36,705 nucleotides of DNA, taken from Crocinitomicaceae bacterium (GTDB taxonomy: Bacteria > Bacteroidota > Bacteroidia > Flavobacteriales_D > Crocinitomicaceae). The notes below the pieces were generated by a model that was not told the origin of the DNA, did no database searches, and worked only from the letters and a program-made list of their open reading frames with translations. The translations under genes were made by a program, and so were the position numbers. Each line of letters begins with the position of its first letter. The stretch's first letter is position 1. The DNA lies in contig DORI01000095.1 in the NCBI GenBank assembly GCA_003512365.1, positions 4,127-40,831 of the forward strand, given 5' to 3'. Of this stretch, positions 8,544 to 17,400 are shown piece after piece.

Positions 8544-9871
8544 AAACCGTAATTAAAAATGGGACCATTGTAAATGAGGGCGTGGTTTCTACAGGTGATA
8601 TTTTAATTGAGGAAGGAAAAATCATTAAAATAGGCGGAATAATTGATGTTCCGTCAAACCATCAGGAAATCAATGCAGAAGGATGTTTTGTATTGCCTGG
8701 TTGTATTGATGATCAAGTGCATTTTAGAGAGCCGGGGTTAACACATAAGGCCTGTATAAAAACAGAATCGCGGGCCGCTGTAGCCGGAGGTATTACTTCA
8801 TTTATGGAAATGCCTAATACAGTGCCTAATGCTTTAACTCAAGAATTGCTTGCTGATAAATATGCTATTGCCGAAAGAGATTCAATTGCTAATTATTCTT
8901 TTTTCATGGGCGCATCAAACGACAACCTTGAAGAAGTGCTGAAAACAAATCCCAAAAATGTTTGTGGGGTAAAAGTTTTTATGGGCTCTTCCACTGGTAA
9001 CATGTTAGTTGATAATGAAAAAACCCTAACTGGATTGTTTGCCAACGTTCCACTTCTCATTGCTACACATTGTGAAGATGAACAAACCGTTCGTTCGAAT
9101 TTTGCTCACTACAAAGATTTATATGGGGAAAATATCCCTGTAAGTGCTCACCCTCTCATTCGCGATGAAAACGCATGTTATCTCTCCTCATCACTAGCCG
9201 TTTCTTTGGCAAAAAAACACAGTGCTAGACTTCATGTGTTGCACATTTCAACAGCAAAGGAATTGTCATTGTTTGACAACAGCATCTCATTAAAAGACAA
9301 AAAAATCACAGCAGAAGCCTGCATTCATCATCTATGGTTCTCTGAAGAAGACTATGCAGATAAAGGTAATTTAATAAAATGGAATCCTGCCGTTAAGTCT
9401 GCAAGAGACAGAGAGGCTATCTGGAAAGCAGTTTTAGATAACAGAATCGATGTTATAGCCACCGACCATGCCCCACATACCCTTGAGGAAAAATCACAGC
9501 CCTATGCGTCTGCCCCTTCTGGCGGGCCGCTCGTTCAACATGCACTTCTTGCCATGTTTGACAAGGTAAAGGAAGGAAAAATTAGCCTAGAAAAAGTTGT
9601 GGAAAAAATGGCCCATTCACCTGCAATTTTATTCCGAATTGAAAATCGTGGCTTTATACGTGAGGGATATGCCGCGGATCTTGTGATTGTAGATCCATCA
9701 GCGCAAACAAGTGTAGCAAAAGACAACCTGCTCTATCAATGTGGGTGGTCGCCTTTTGAAGGTCATACATTTTCTCATAAAATAAAAACCACTATGGTTA
9801 ATGGACGTGTCGTTTGGGATAACAACCAACTTTTTGAACATGGCGCTGGACAACGACTTACTTTTTCATGA
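8540..9871 (+). CDS. pyrC: Dihydroorotase-family amidohydrolase
   Basis: A 443-residue amidohydrolase, predicted to interconvert N-carbamoyl-aspartate and dihydroorotate in pyrimidine synthesis. It shows the DHOase pattern HFREPGLTHK, MPNT, VKVFMGSS (the lysine that is carboxylated in this family), ATHCED, LHVLHIST and the catalytic IATDHAPH. The first metal motif reads D-D-Q59-V-H61-F-R, with Gln where most DHOases have the first His of HxH; I recall this DDQVHFREPG form as usual in Flavobacteriia, so activity is still expected. The ATG at 8540 overlaps the preceding stop by 4 nt, and the end overlaps the DUF4296 gene by 4 nt. Linkage with the DPM1-like gene and DUF4296 lipoprotein is a typical Bacteroidota arrangement. 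Confidence 0.9.
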   Translation: MKTVIKNGTIVNEGVVSTGDILIEEGKIIKIGGIIDVPSNHQEINAEGCFVLPGCIDDQVHFREPGLTHKACIKTESRAAVAGGITSFMEMPNTVPNALTQELLADKYAIAERDSIANYSFFMGASNDNLEEVLKTNPKNVCGVKVFMGSSTGNMLVDNEKTLTGLFANVPLLIATHCEDEQTVRSNFAHYKDLYGENIPVSAHPLIRDENACYLSSSLAVSLAKKHSARLHVLHISTAKELSLFDNSISLKDKKITAEACIHHLWFSEEDYADKGNLIKWNPAVKSARDREAIWKAVLDNRIDVIATDHAPHTLEEKSQPYASAPSGGPLVQHALLAMFDKVKEGKISLEKVVEKMAHSPAILFRIENRGFIREGYAADLVIVDPSAQTSVAKDNLLYQCGWSPFEGHTFSHKIKTTMVNGRVVWDNNQLFEHGAGQRLTFS

Positions 9872-10188
9872 AGCGCCTAGTTTTTTTTGGTTTAATTTTA
9901 ACGGCTTGTAATTCTAAAGAAAAACCGGATGTTCTGCCCGAAGAAAAGATGTTATTGTTAATGGAAGAAATATACCTCATTGAAAACCACTATCAAATGA
10001 CTTTTGGAAGTCCAAGTGTATATAAGTCTACTTTAGACAGTAGTTATCAGCTTATACTTAAAGAAAATGGTGTTACTCAAAAACAATACGAAGAAAGTTT
10101 CTCATATTATGCCAGTCAACCTGAAATTATACTCAATTTACAAGAGCGGCTTATTGAAAGATTAAACAGGAAAAGGGTTGGTTTGTAA
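9868..10188 (+). CDS. DUF4296 family lipoprotein
   Basis: A 106-residue small lipoprotein. The hydrophobic N-terminus ends in a lipobox L-T-A-C (Cys14) followed by NSKEKPDVL. The PEEKMLLLMEEIYLIENHY segment and the later YYASQPEI segment match the DUF4296 family pattern. Function is unknown. It is coupled to dihydroorotase by a 4-nt overlap, which is the usual genomic setting of this family. Its stop lies 1 nt from the convergent murI stop. Confidence 0.85.
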   Translation: MKRLVFFGLILTACNSKEKPDVLPEEKMLLLMEEIYLIENHYQMTFGSPSVYKSTLDSSYQLILKENGVTQKQYEESFSYYASQPEIILNLQERLIERLNRKRVGL

Positions 10189-10196
10189 GCTACAAA
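10182..10196. repeat. Inverted repeat centred on the DUF4296/murI stop junction
   Basis: TTTGTA (10182-10187), 3-nt loop, TACAAA (10191-10196). Both genes end in a Leu codon plus stop, which creates the symmetry. No T-run is present. It could be a weak bidirectional hairpin or coincidence. Confidence 0.35.
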
Positions 10197-11005
10197 TGAA
10201 CATGAGATGCTGCAACACTCTCTCCAAGAAACATTGAAGCTTTATCATTAAAAACAGATGGGTGCTCTGTGGTGAAATAACTTATACTGGCATCTTTTGA
10301 TATATTCGCGTCTATTTCCTGATGATTTTGCAAATACGCGACTAATTTCTTCGCGACGATTTCTCCTTGAGAGAAAACTTGAATTGTTGGGCCCGCAATT
10401 TTTGAAATCTGGTTTTCAATAAGTGGATAGTGGGTACACGCAAGCACAATCGTGTCAATTTTTTCACTCATTGTTAATAATTGATTAACGTCATCTGAAA
10501 TTATTTCTTTACCGGCAGGTGATTCGTGATAATTATTCTCAATTAATGGTACCCACATCGAACAAGCGTGCTGAAAAAGTTTTACCTCTGGAGCGAATTT
10601 CTCCAATTCTATTGCATAAGAGTTGGATTGGATTGTTCCCTGTGTGCCCAAAACTCCCACATGATTAGTTTTCGTCCATTCACTTATTGATTCTGTGCTT
10701 GGGCGAATAACTCCTAAAACTCTCTTATCTGGAAAATGTATCGGAAGTTGGGTCTGCTGAATGGTGCGAAGAGCTTTTGCAGAAGCTGTATTACATGCTA
10801 ATATAATTAAAGGGCATCCTTGGGAAAATAAAAATTGTACGGCCTGCCAAGTAAACTCATGAACCACATCAAAGGACCTATTTCCATATGGCGCTCGGGC
10901 ATTATCGCCTAAATACAAAAAATCATAATTAGGCAAGGCCTTTCTTATCTTCCCCAACACTGTTAGGCCACCGTATCCAGAGTCAAAAATTCCTATTGGT
11001 CCCAT
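10190..11005 (-). CDS. murI: Glutamate racemase
   Basis: A 271-residue racemase that makes D-glutamate for peptidoglycan. It shows the Asp/Glu racemase pattern IGIFDSGYGGLTV (Asp8), LGDNARAPYG, first catalytic cysteine Cys71 in LACNTASAKAL and second Cys190 in LACTHYPLIE with His192. Length is usual for the family. It lies downstream of uppS-bamA-ompH-ompH on the same strand, a common Flavobacteriia order, but a hairpin terminator sits between it and the second ompH gene, so part of its expression may come from read-through or its own promoter. It is convergent with the DUF4296 gene. Confidence 0.93.
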   Translation of the reverse strand: MGPIGIFDSGYGGLTVLGKIRKALPNYDFLYLGDNARAPYGNRSFDVVHEFTWQAVQFLFSQGCPLIILACNTASAKALRTIQQTQLPIHFPDKRVLGVIRPSTESISEWTKTNHVGVLGTQGTIQSNSYAIELEKFAPEVKLFQHACSMWVPLIENNYHESPAGKEIISDDVNQLLTMSEKIDTIVLACTHYPLIENQISKIAGPTIQVFSQGEIVAKKLVAYLQNHQEIDANISKDASISYFTTEHPSVFNDKASMFLGESVAASHVHL

Positions 11006-11023
11006 TGAAAAATCAAAGCTAAG

Positions 11024-11051
11024 AAAAAAGGCAACCCGATGGATTGCCTTT
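11024..11051 (-). terminator. Hairpin terminator between ompH and murI
   Basis: On the minus strand an AAAGGCAA arm pairs with a TTGCC arm and runs into a TTTTTTC tract (11021-11029 on the complement). The stem is about 5-7 bp with one mismatch. It lies 22 nt after the ompH stop and 18 nt before the murI start. Confidence 0.7.
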
Positions 11052-11072
11052 CGCCATTTATATCTTATTATA

Positions 11073-11588
11073 TTACTTGTTTTTCATTGCTTCTGCGTCA
11101 AGCTTAAGTAGTTCTGTCATCACCTCTGCTGTGCAGTCAATTCCGCCCTTAAAATATAAAGAAACAGTTTCGTCAAATATGTAATTTATTTTTTTACGCT
11201 CAGCTACAATTGCAATCGCTTTTTGCGTTCTTTCTAGGATGGGCTCCATGTATTGTTGCTGATACATCTGTAGTTTTCGTGTCATTTCAGGCTCAAAGTT
11301 TTCCAACTCTTGTTGCTTAACCATTAACTTCTGCTGCTCTTGTTCCAGCATTAACTTTGGCATTTCTGGAGCTTCCTCCATTAGTTTGTTATATTCTGCT
11401 TGAAAAGCTTTTTCTAAGGTTTGGTATTTCGCTATTTCCTCAGATTTTTTTTGTTCTAATTTTTTACCCGCTTCTTTATACGAAGATAGGGTGTCGAGTA
11501 ATTTTTGAGAGTTTACGTGTCCTATTTTTTGTTGTGCATTCGTCCCAAACGCCATTACCAAAAACAACATGCTTACGATTCTTTTCAT
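11073..11588 (-). CDS. OmpH/Skp-family periplasmic chaperone (copy 1)
   Basis: A 171-residue exported protein. The signal peptide covers residues 1-18 (ends N-A before Gln-Gln). The mature start KIGHVNSQKLLDTLSSYKEA matches the OmpH/Skp opening, followed by a long charged helical hairpin (about 40-130) and a C-terminal segment with INYIFDE. Skp-type proteins are trimeric jellyfish-like holdases for unfolded outer-membrane proteins in the periplasm. It follows a second ompH gene by 8 nt and lies downstream of bamA, which fits joint action in outer-membrane protein assembly. Confidence 0.9.
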   Translation of the reverse strand: MKRIVSMLFLVMAFGTNAQQKIGHVNSQKLLDTLSSYKEAGKKLEQKKSEEIAKYQTLEKAFQAEYNKLMEEAPEMPKLMLEQEQQKLMVKQQELENFEPEMTRKLQMYQQQYMEPILERTQKAIAIVAERKKINYIFDETVSLYFKGGIDCTAEVMTELLKLDAEAMKNK

Positions 11589-11596
11589 TCTTATAT

Positions 11597-12109
11597 TTAT
11601 TTAGTTATTCCCATTTCTTCAAGCACCGATTCACTTATATCGTATTCTTTTTCCGCATAAAGTAAATTACTTTGATTGGCCTTATCGAATACAAACGCAT
11701 ATCCGTCCCTTTTGGCCACTTTTTTCATCGCTGTGTAAACCCTATCTTGTACGGGTTTTACCAGCTCTTGACGTTTTTGAAAGTAGTCTCCGTTAGAGCC
11801 AAAATGTTGTGTTTGCAAATCTATTGCTTCTTTTTCAAGTTTTTCTATTTCTGCCTTTCGTTTTGTTTTTTCTTCCGTTGGCAGTAGCACCTCTTCGCGT
11901 TCGAAGTTGCTCTTTTTTGTTTTTATTGCCGCATATCTATCTTCTATTTCTTTCGTCCACTTCTCAGATAACTTATCCAGTTTTTCTTTGGCAGAAGCGT
12001 ATTCGGGTACATTTTTTAAAATATAATCCGAATCGATAAATGCGTAGGATTGGCCCTTGACAAAAGTGATGCCAAGAACAAAAATTAAAACAAAACAAAA
12101 TCTCACCAT
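11597..12109 (-). CDS. OmpH/Skp-family periplasmic chaperone (copy 2)
   Basis: A 170-residue exported protein with a signal peptide (residues 1-19, ending V-K-G). The mature start SYAFIDSDYILKNVPEY is the classical OmpH/Skp opening. A charged coiled-coil hairpin follows (about 45-120), then the C-terminal YAFVFDKANQSNLLY segment of the family. Skp-like holdase for outer-membrane proteins. It lies 52 nt downstream of bamA and is the first of two tandem, diverged ompH genes. A TATCTTCG element in the gap (12136-12143, minus strand) could give it an extra promoter. Confidence 0.9.
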   Translation of the reverse strand: MVRFCFVLIFVLGITFVKGQSYAFIDSDYILKNVPEYASAKEKLDKLSEKWTKEIEDRYAAIKTKKSNFEREEVLLPTEEKTKRKAEIEKLEKEAIDLQTQHFGSNGDYFQKRQELVKPVQDRVYTAMKKVAKRDGYAFVFDKANQSNLLYAEKEYDISESVLEEMGITK

Positions 12110-12161
12110 GTATTTTTATTGTTTTTTAAGAACGGCGAAGATACACATTTATTGCTTATTT

Positions 12162-14717
12162 CTATAACTCACCTAGGTTCATTCCAATTGTAAAACTTAG
12201 TTTAGGATAAAACCCTTTCTGTTTTACTGACTGATCAGAGGCCTTTCCAAATCCATTCGACCAATTATCCAATTGATCAAAGCCTAAACCATAATCAAGA
12301 CCCAACATTCCAAACATGGGCAAAAATACCCGTATCCCGACGCCAGCAGCTCTTTTAACGTTGAAAGGGTTGAATTTTTGAAAGGTTGGAAATGTATTAC
12401 CTGCTTCCAAAAAGGTTAAGGCATAAAAGGTTGCTGAGGGATTTAAGGAAATTGGATAGCGCAGTTCGAGTGTGTACTTCGAAATTAAAGGGTCTCCTCC
12501 ATCCGAGGACACTGTTTGGTCTTCGTATCCTCTCATCGCAATAATTTCTCTTCCCCCAATTTGTCCAACACCTGTCAATCCGCTTCCTCCCATAACAAAT
12601 CTATCAAATGGCGTAACTCCTTTGTCTTGATTGTATGCGCCCATAAATCCAAAACCAAAACGTGACATCAACACCAATTTTTTGTCAGGACTTACTGGTA
12701 AAAACCATTCTCCTGTTAATTTGAATTTATAATATTCTAAGTATTTAATTCGTTCAGCTGTATTTGCGTTCTTGTAATCAACCCCGTCAAAATAAGAATA
12801 AGGTAAGGTGGCCTTAGCGGTAAATGAAAAATTTGAACCACTTTGCGGGTAAATCGGAGAGCTTACAGAGCTTCTTGTTAACACATATTTTAATGAGATG
12901 TCGTTTGCATATCCGCTTTCAATTAGAGGAAACCTAAAATCTTTTACCACGTCGTAATATTGGTAACCCAATTCATAGTAGGCAGAAAAATAATCGTCTG
13001 GCCATTTTTTTCTTCGGCCCAAACCAATTCCTACTCCAGTAATTCCTACTCCAGTGTAATTAGGGTCTGTTCGCAAAGTTCCGCTAGATGAAAGCGCTGT
13101 ATGGTTGACCCAAAAAGAAAGAGAATTTGGTTTTTTTCCTCCTAGCCAAGGTTCGGTAAACGAGAAATTATACCCTTGATAAAACCTTCCTGACGTTTGG
13201 GCGCGGATCGATAGTCGTTGACCATCTCCACCCGGAAGAGGAGACCATGCTTCTTTTTTGAAAAAATTACGCGTAGAAAAATTATTAAATGTAAGACCAA
13301 GAGTGCCAATTACCCCTCCTCTTGTTGTTAGGCCCGCTCCTCCATAGCCACCAGAAAGCTCGATTTGATCTGATGATTTCTCTTCTACCACATATTCTAT
13401 ATCAACCGATCCATTAGCTGGATTCGGAATCGGATTCACCTGAAAAGCCTGCTCATTAAAAAATCCTAACTGAGCCAACTCTCTTTGTGTCCTCATAATG
13501 TCAGATTTGTTAAAAATATCTCCGGGTTTGGTACGTATTTCACGTAGAATTACTTTGTCGTTTGTTTTGGTGTTTCCTCTTATGCTCACATCACCTATCC
13601 TTGCTTCTTTTCCTTCAAGAATTCGAATTTGATGGTTAATTTCATTGTTTGTGACATTTGTTTCAACAGAAATAAGATTAAAAAACAAGTGCCCTCGATT
13701 CATGTACAAGGACCTTACATCTCTTTCGTCTGGACTTCCGTTTAATCTTTGTTCTAACAATGTTTTATTGTAAACATCTCCTTTTTTAATGCCAATCAAT
13801 GAATCCAGAAAACTAGATCGGTACTTCGTGTTTCCAATCCAATCAAACGAACCAAAATAATACTTTTCTCCTTCATTAATTTTGATGCGAATTAGAAGAT
13901 TTTTAGGATCAAGTTTTAGTATGGTGTCTTCGACAATCATCGCGTCTCTCAAACCGACTTTATTAAACTTTTCCATCATGGCTTGTTTATCCCGTTCGAA
14001 GGACGACTCCGTGAGTTTTGAACGCTTCCAAAATCGGAAAAACAATTTTGCCTTTGTGTCCTTCATGGCCATTTTCAGTTTCCAGGAAGGAACTGAGTTG
14101 TTACCTATTATTTCTATTTTTTTAATTCCTATTCTAGGACCTTTTGCAATATCAATTAAAAACAACTCTGAATCATTAATTAAGGTGTCTTTTTCTCTGT
14201 TAATTTGAACTTTTGTTTCATAAAAACCTTTTTCTCGGAAGTACCCTTTTATTTTTCCTGTGGTTTGAAAAACTAAATTTTCTGTGATTGTTTTTCCCGC
14301 ATATAAAGAAATCTCTTCACGAATTTTATCCGCTTCTCTTCGTGAAATACCCTTAAACTTAAATTTAGACAACTTTGGTCGTGGCGTTAATTCTATTACC
14401 AGGTATAAAACACCTGCAATTTCTTTTTCAGCATAAATAGAAATATTTGAAAAAATTCCTTCTGCCCAAAGGTTTTTAATCGCATTGGTGATGGGTTGAC
14501 CTGGCACCATTATTTTTTGTCCTTGTCGAAGCCCGGCAATTAATCTTATTGCTTGGTGATCATAATTTTCTGCTCCTATAACTCTGATCGGCCCTAATTC
14601 AAATTCCCGAGGCGCATCGTAACCAAAATCCATTCCGCCTAAATTCTTTGGTCCATTTTGGGCCTCTACTGAAATGTAGGCAAAAACAATAAAGCTTAAC
14701 AGGTAAAATATTTTCAT
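12162..14717 (-). CDS. bamA: Outer membrane protein assembly factor BamA
   Basis: An 851-residue Omp85-family protein. The signal peptide covers residues 1-19 (ends V-E-A). Residues about 35-440 hold a series of POTRA domains (for example RVIGAENYDHQAI, KKIEIIGNNSVPS, GDVSIRGNTKTNDKVILREI). The C-terminal ~400 residues form the 16-strand barrel, including the lid-type MRGYEDQ motif and LGLDYGLGFD near the end. It inserts outer-membrane beta-barrel proteins. The start overlaps the uppS stop by 4 nt, and two ompH chaperone genes follow, so undecaprenyl carrier synthesis and outer-membrane assembly share one operon. The C-terminus (MNLGEL) lacks the terminal aromatic residue common in proteobacterial barrels. 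Confidence 0.95.
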   Translation of the reverse strand: MKIFYLLSFIVFAYISVEAQNGPKNLGGMDFGYDAPREFELGPIRVIGAENYDHQAIRLIAGLRQGQKIMVPGQPITNAIKNLWAEGIFSNISIYAEKEIAGVLYLVIELTPRPKLSKFKFKGISRREADKIREEISLYAGKTITENLVFQTTGKIKGYFREKGFYETKVQINREKDTLINDSELFLIDIAKGPRIGIKKIEIIGNNSVPSWKLKMAMKDTKAKLFFRFWKRSKLTESSFERDKQAMMEKFNKVGLRDAMIVEDTILKLDPKNLLIRIKINEGEKYYFGSFDWIGNTKYRSSFLDSLIGIKKGDVYNKTLLEQRLNGSPDERDVRSLYMNRGHLFFNLISVETNVTNNEINHQIRILEGKEARIGDVSIRGNTKTNDKVILREIRTKPGDIFNKSDIMRTQRELAQLGFFNEQAFQVNPIPNPANGSVDIEYVVEEKSSDQIELSGGYGGAGLTTRGGVIGTLGLTFNNFSTRNFFKKEAWSPLPGGDGQRLSIRAQTSGRFYQGYNFSFTEPWLGGKKPNSLSFWVNHTALSSSGTLRTDPNYTGVGITGVGIGLGRRKKWPDDYFSAYYELGYQYYDVVKDFRFPLIESGYANDISLKYVLTRSSVSSPIYPQSGSNFSFTAKATLPYSYFDGVDYKNANTAERIKYLEYYKFKLTGEWFLPVSPDKKLVLMSRFGFGFMGAYNQDKGVTPFDRFVMGGSGLTGVGQIGGREIIAMRGYEDQTVSSDGGDPLISKYTLELRYPISLNPSATFYALTFLEAGNTFPTFQKFNPFNVKRAAGVGIRVFLPMFGMLGLDYGLGFDQLDNWSNGFGKASDQSVKQKGFYPKLSFTIGMNLGEL

Positions 14718-15448
14718 TCTGAAAGTTGTTCAGAGACCATTCCAAAGCGCCTCTCTCTTGATTGATAAGATAATATTGCCGCCTTGAGTTCTTCTTTACC
14801 AAAGTCCGGCCAATGGATGTCGGTGAAATAAAATTCAGCATACGCCAATTGCCAAAGTAAAAAATTACTTATTCGGTGTTCTCCACTTGTTCGAATTAAT
14901 AATTCCGGATCTGGAATTTCTCTTGTTGTTAAATGGGCAGAAATTAATTCTGGTGTAATATCATTCGCTAAAAGCTCTTTTTTCGCAACTTTTAATGATA
15001 TTTCGCGAACACACTCTGTAATTTCCCATTTCGCGCTGTAATTAAGCGCCAACACCAACGTTATTTCTTTGTTGTTTTTGGTTGATTCCATTCCATTCAG
15101 AAGACTTTGCTGACAGTTTCCCGGTAGCCCTTTAAGATCTCCAATTACTACTAGCCTTACTCCTTGTAGTTGTAGCTCAGGTAGTTCGTTGGTGATGGAA
15201 TCAACTAACAAGTTCATTAGTCCGTCTACTTCTTCTTGCGGTCTATTCCAATTCTCGGTTGAAAATGCATATAGGGTCAAGAATTCTACACCAAATGATT
15301 TCGCTGCTTTTAAAACCTCTCTTACAGCATCAACCCCTTTCGTGTGTCCAAACAACCGATGTTCCCCTCTTTGCTTAGCCCAACGTCCATTCCCATCCAT
15401 TATCAAAGCGATGTGTCGTGGGATTTTATTTTGATTTAAGTCTTTCAA
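14714..15448 (-). CDS. uppS: Isoprenyl transferase (undecaprenyl diphosphate synthase)
   Basis: A 244-residue cis-prenyltransferase that extends farnesyl diphosphate with isopentenyl diphosphate to make the lipid carrier for peptidoglycan. It shows HIALIMDGNGRWAKQRG (catalytic Asp18), LYAFSTENWNRP and the C-terminal LIRTSGEHRISNFLLWQLAYAEFYF signature. The start is TTG at 15448: no ATG lies between the upstream region and the conserved N-terminus. It is first in the uppS-bamA-ompH-ompH operon and overlaps bamA by 4 nt. A possible promoter lies at 15476-15506. Confidence 0.93.
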   Translation of the reverse strand: MKDLNQNKIPRHIALIMDGNGRWAKQRGEHRLFGHTKGVDAVREVLKAAKSFGVEFLTLYAFSTENWNRPQEEVDGLMNLLVDSITNELPELQLQGVRLVVIGDLKGLPGNCQQSLLNGMESTKNNKEITLVLALNYSAKWEITECVREISLKVAKKELLANDITPELISAHLTTREIPDPELLIRTSGEHRISNFLLWQLAYAEFYFTDIHWPDFGKEELKAAILSYQSRERRFGMVSEQLSE

Positions 15449-15475
15449 TATCGGGCTCTTTTCAGCGTAAGATAA

Positions 15476-15506
15476 CGAAGTTAATTATTCTATATTGTTC
15501 TATCAA
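15476..15506 (-). promoter_or_regulatory. Possible promoter of the uppS operon
   Basis: On the minus strand TTG (15504-15506), 20 nt, then TAACTTCG (15476-15483), one mismatch to TAnnTTTG. It is placed between the atpC terminator and the uppS start. Confidence 0.35.
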
Positions 15507-15540
15507 ATTCTCTGAAAGATTCATTAACATGTCTTAACAC

Positions 15541-15574
15541 AAAAAAAGGGATTAGAATACACCCAATCCCTTTT
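15541..15574 (-). terminator. Rho-independent terminator of atpDC
   Basis: On the minus strand AAAAGGGATT pairs with AATCCCTTTT around an 11-nt loop and runs into T7. It lies 18 nt after the atpC stop, so it separates atpDC from uppS. The A/T flanks make it potentially bidirectional. Confidence 0.85.
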
Positions 15575-15591
15575 CTTGCTTACTTTATGTG

Positions 15592-15864
15592 CTAATCCGC
15601 TAATACGATTAATTTATTATTCATTAATTCTGCCACTCCCCCTTTGATTGAAACTTCCACTGAGGTGCCATTTTTTCTTATCGAAGGATGACTTATGTCT
15701 ACATTTCCAGTCGCCTCTATTTTCACAATACCCTCTTTTAAAGAAGAAATAATTGGCGCGTGATTATTTAAGACTTGGAAAACCCCATCAGTTCCTGGAA
15801 GAGAAACAGAGGTGGCTTCGCCGACGAAAATACCAGACTCTGGTGTTATGATTTCCAATTTCAT
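15592..15864 (-). CDS. atpC: ATP synthase F1 epsilon subunit, short form
   Basis: A 90-residue protein matching only the N-terminal beta-sandwich of F1 epsilon (MKLEIITPESGIFVGEATSVSLPGTDGVFQVL, given here in outline: KLEIITPE, GTDGVFQVL, NNHAPIISSL and KGGVAELMNNKL). The C-terminal helical hairpin, which inhibits ATP hydrolysis in many bacteria, is absent. This short form is usual in Bacteroidota as far as I recall. Epsilon belongs to the rotor stalk, which couples proton flow through Fo to the catalytic F1 head. It starts 1 nt after the atpD stop and is followed by a strong terminator. Confidence 0.93.
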   Translation of the reverse strand: MKLEIITPESGIFVGEATSVSLPGTDGVFQVLNNHAPIISSLKEGIVKIEATGNVDISHPSIRKNGTSVEVSIKGGVAELMNNKLIVLAD

Positions 15865-15865
15865 C

Positions 15866-17368
15866 TTATACCTCAGCTAACATTTTTTCACCAGCCGCGA
15901 TAACATCTTCAATTCCTCCTTTAAGGTTGAACGCTGCCTCTGGATACTTGTCGTATTTTCCGTCTAATATGTCGTTAAACGCCTTAATAGTGTCTTGAAT
16001 ATCTACTAAAACGCCTGGGATTCCCGTAAACTGTTCTGCCACGTGAAAAGGCTGAGAAAGAAAACGTTGTACGCGTCTCGCTCTATGCACCACTAATTTA
16101 TCTTCTTCGGATAATTCATCCATTCCTAGAATAGCAATAATATCTTGCAACTCTTTGTAACGCTGTAAGGTAATTTTCACGCGCTGCGCACAATTATAAT
16201 GCTCTTCTCCCACGATTTCTGGTGTAAGAATTCGAGAGGTAGAGTCAAGCGGATCAACTGCAGGATAAATACCTAACTCTGAAATTTTTCTTGAAAGAAC
16301 CGTTGTTGCATCTAAGTGGGCAAACGTATTCGCTGGAGCCGGGTCTGTTAAGTCATCCGCAGGCACGTAAACTGCTTGAACGGAAGTAATAGATCCATTT
16401 TTAGTAGAAGTAATTCTTTCCTGCATCGCGCCCATTTCTGTAGCCAAAGTTGGTTGATATCCAACCGCCGAAGGCATACGGCCTAAGAGTGCCGAAACTT
16501 CAGAACCAGCCTGTGTAAACCTAAAGATATTATCAACGAAGAATAAAATATCTTTTCCTTGGCCTTCTCCATCCCCATCTCTAAAATACTCAGCAATTGT
16601 TAATCCTGAAAGCGCTACACGAGCACGTGCTCCTGGGGGCTCATTCATCTGTCCAAACACAAAAGTTGCTTTGGACTCTTTCATTTCCTCTAGATCGACT
16701 TTTGATAGGTCCCATCCGCCCTCTTCCATCGAGTGAATGAAGTCTTTACCATATTTAATAATGCCTGATTCCAACATTTCTCGCAACAAGTCGTTCCCTT
16801 CACGTGTGCGCTCTCCAACACCAGCAAAAACTGACAAGCCACCGTGACCCTTAGCAATATTGTTAATCAATTCTTGTATCAATACCGTTTTACCAACTCC
16901 TGCGCCTCCAAAAAGACCAATTTTTCCACCTTTTGCATATGGTTCAATTAAGTCGATTACTTTAATACCAGTGAACAAAATCTCGGTTGATGTCGAAAGC
17001 ATGTCAAAACTCGGCGCCTCACGGTGAATTGGAAGCCCTCCTGCATTATCAACAGCATTGATTCCGTCAATTGCCTCTCCAACAACATTAAATAATCGAC
17101 CTTTAATCTGATCTCCTGTTGGAACTTTAATCGCTGTTCCGGTTGCAACCACTTCTAATCCTCTCATGAAACCATCAGTGGAGTCCATGGAAATCGCTCT
17201 AACGGAGTTCTCTCCTACATGAGATTGAACCTCAAGGACAACTCTTGAGCCATCTGACCTTTTCACTTCTAATGCGTCATAAATACTAGGAAGCGCAACA
17301 CCTCTTTCGAATCTTACGTCAACTACCGGGCCAATGACCTGGGAAACTTTACCTTTGATAACAGACAT
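15866..17368 (-). CDS. atpD: ATP synthase F1 beta subunit
   Basis: A 500-residue catalytic subunit of F1-ATPase. The P-loop GGAGVGKT is at 154-161, followed by the GERTREGNDL segment, Walker B ILFFVDNIFRFTQAG, the ALSGLTIAEYFRD signature and the DELSEED lever motif near the C-terminus (GMDELSEEDKL). It is full length. It is paired only with atpC; the remaining atp genes are not in this window, consistent with the split atp operons of many Flavobacteriia. Upstream lies a TATATTTG -7 element and, immediately beyond it, a 24-bp inverted repeat that could be an operator. Confidence 0.97.
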   Translation of the reverse strand: MSVIKGKVSQVIGPVVDVRFERGVALPSIYDALEVKRSDGSRVVLEVQSHVGENSVRAISMDSTDGFMRGLEVVATGTAIKVPTGDQIKGRLFNVVGEAIDGINAVDNAGGLPIHREAPSFDMLSTSTEILFTGIKVIDLIEPYAKGGKIGLFGGAGVGKTVLIQELINNIAKGHGGLSVFAGVGERTREGNDLLREMLESGIIKYGKDFIHSMEEGGWDLSKVDLEEMKESKATFVFGQMNEPPGARARVALSGLTIAEYFRDGDGEGQGKDILFFVDNIFRFTQAGSEVSALLGRMPSAVGYQPTLATEMGAMQERITSTKNGSITSVQAVYVPADDLTDPAPANTFAHLDATTVLSRKISELGIYPAVDPLDSTSRILTPEIVGEEHYNCAQRVKITLQRYKELQDIIAILGMDELSEEDKLVVHRARRVQRFLSQPFHVAEQFTGIPGVLVDIQDTIKAFNDILDGKYDKYPEAAFNLKGGIEDVIAAGEKMLAEV

Positions 17369-17390
17369 TTTATTGCTTTAAATTTGGGCG

Positions 17391-17398
17391 CAAATATA
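17391..17398 (-). promoter_or_regulatory. -7 element TATATTTG of the atpD promoter
   Basis: Exact TAnnTTTG match on the minus strand, 22 nt before the atpD ATG. There is no TTG at the canonical spacing; that position is occupied by an inverted repeat instead. Confidence 0.5.
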
Positions 17399-17400
17399 CA

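Noticed and set aside
11809..12039. Plus-strand hydrophobic ORFs opposite ompH
   Set aside because: Antisense of Lys/Glu-rich codons reads as Phe/Leu-rich sequence; not real membrane proteins.
15866..17368. Broken atp operon as a sign of rearrangement
   Set aside because: Separation of atpDC from the other atp genes is common in this phylum.
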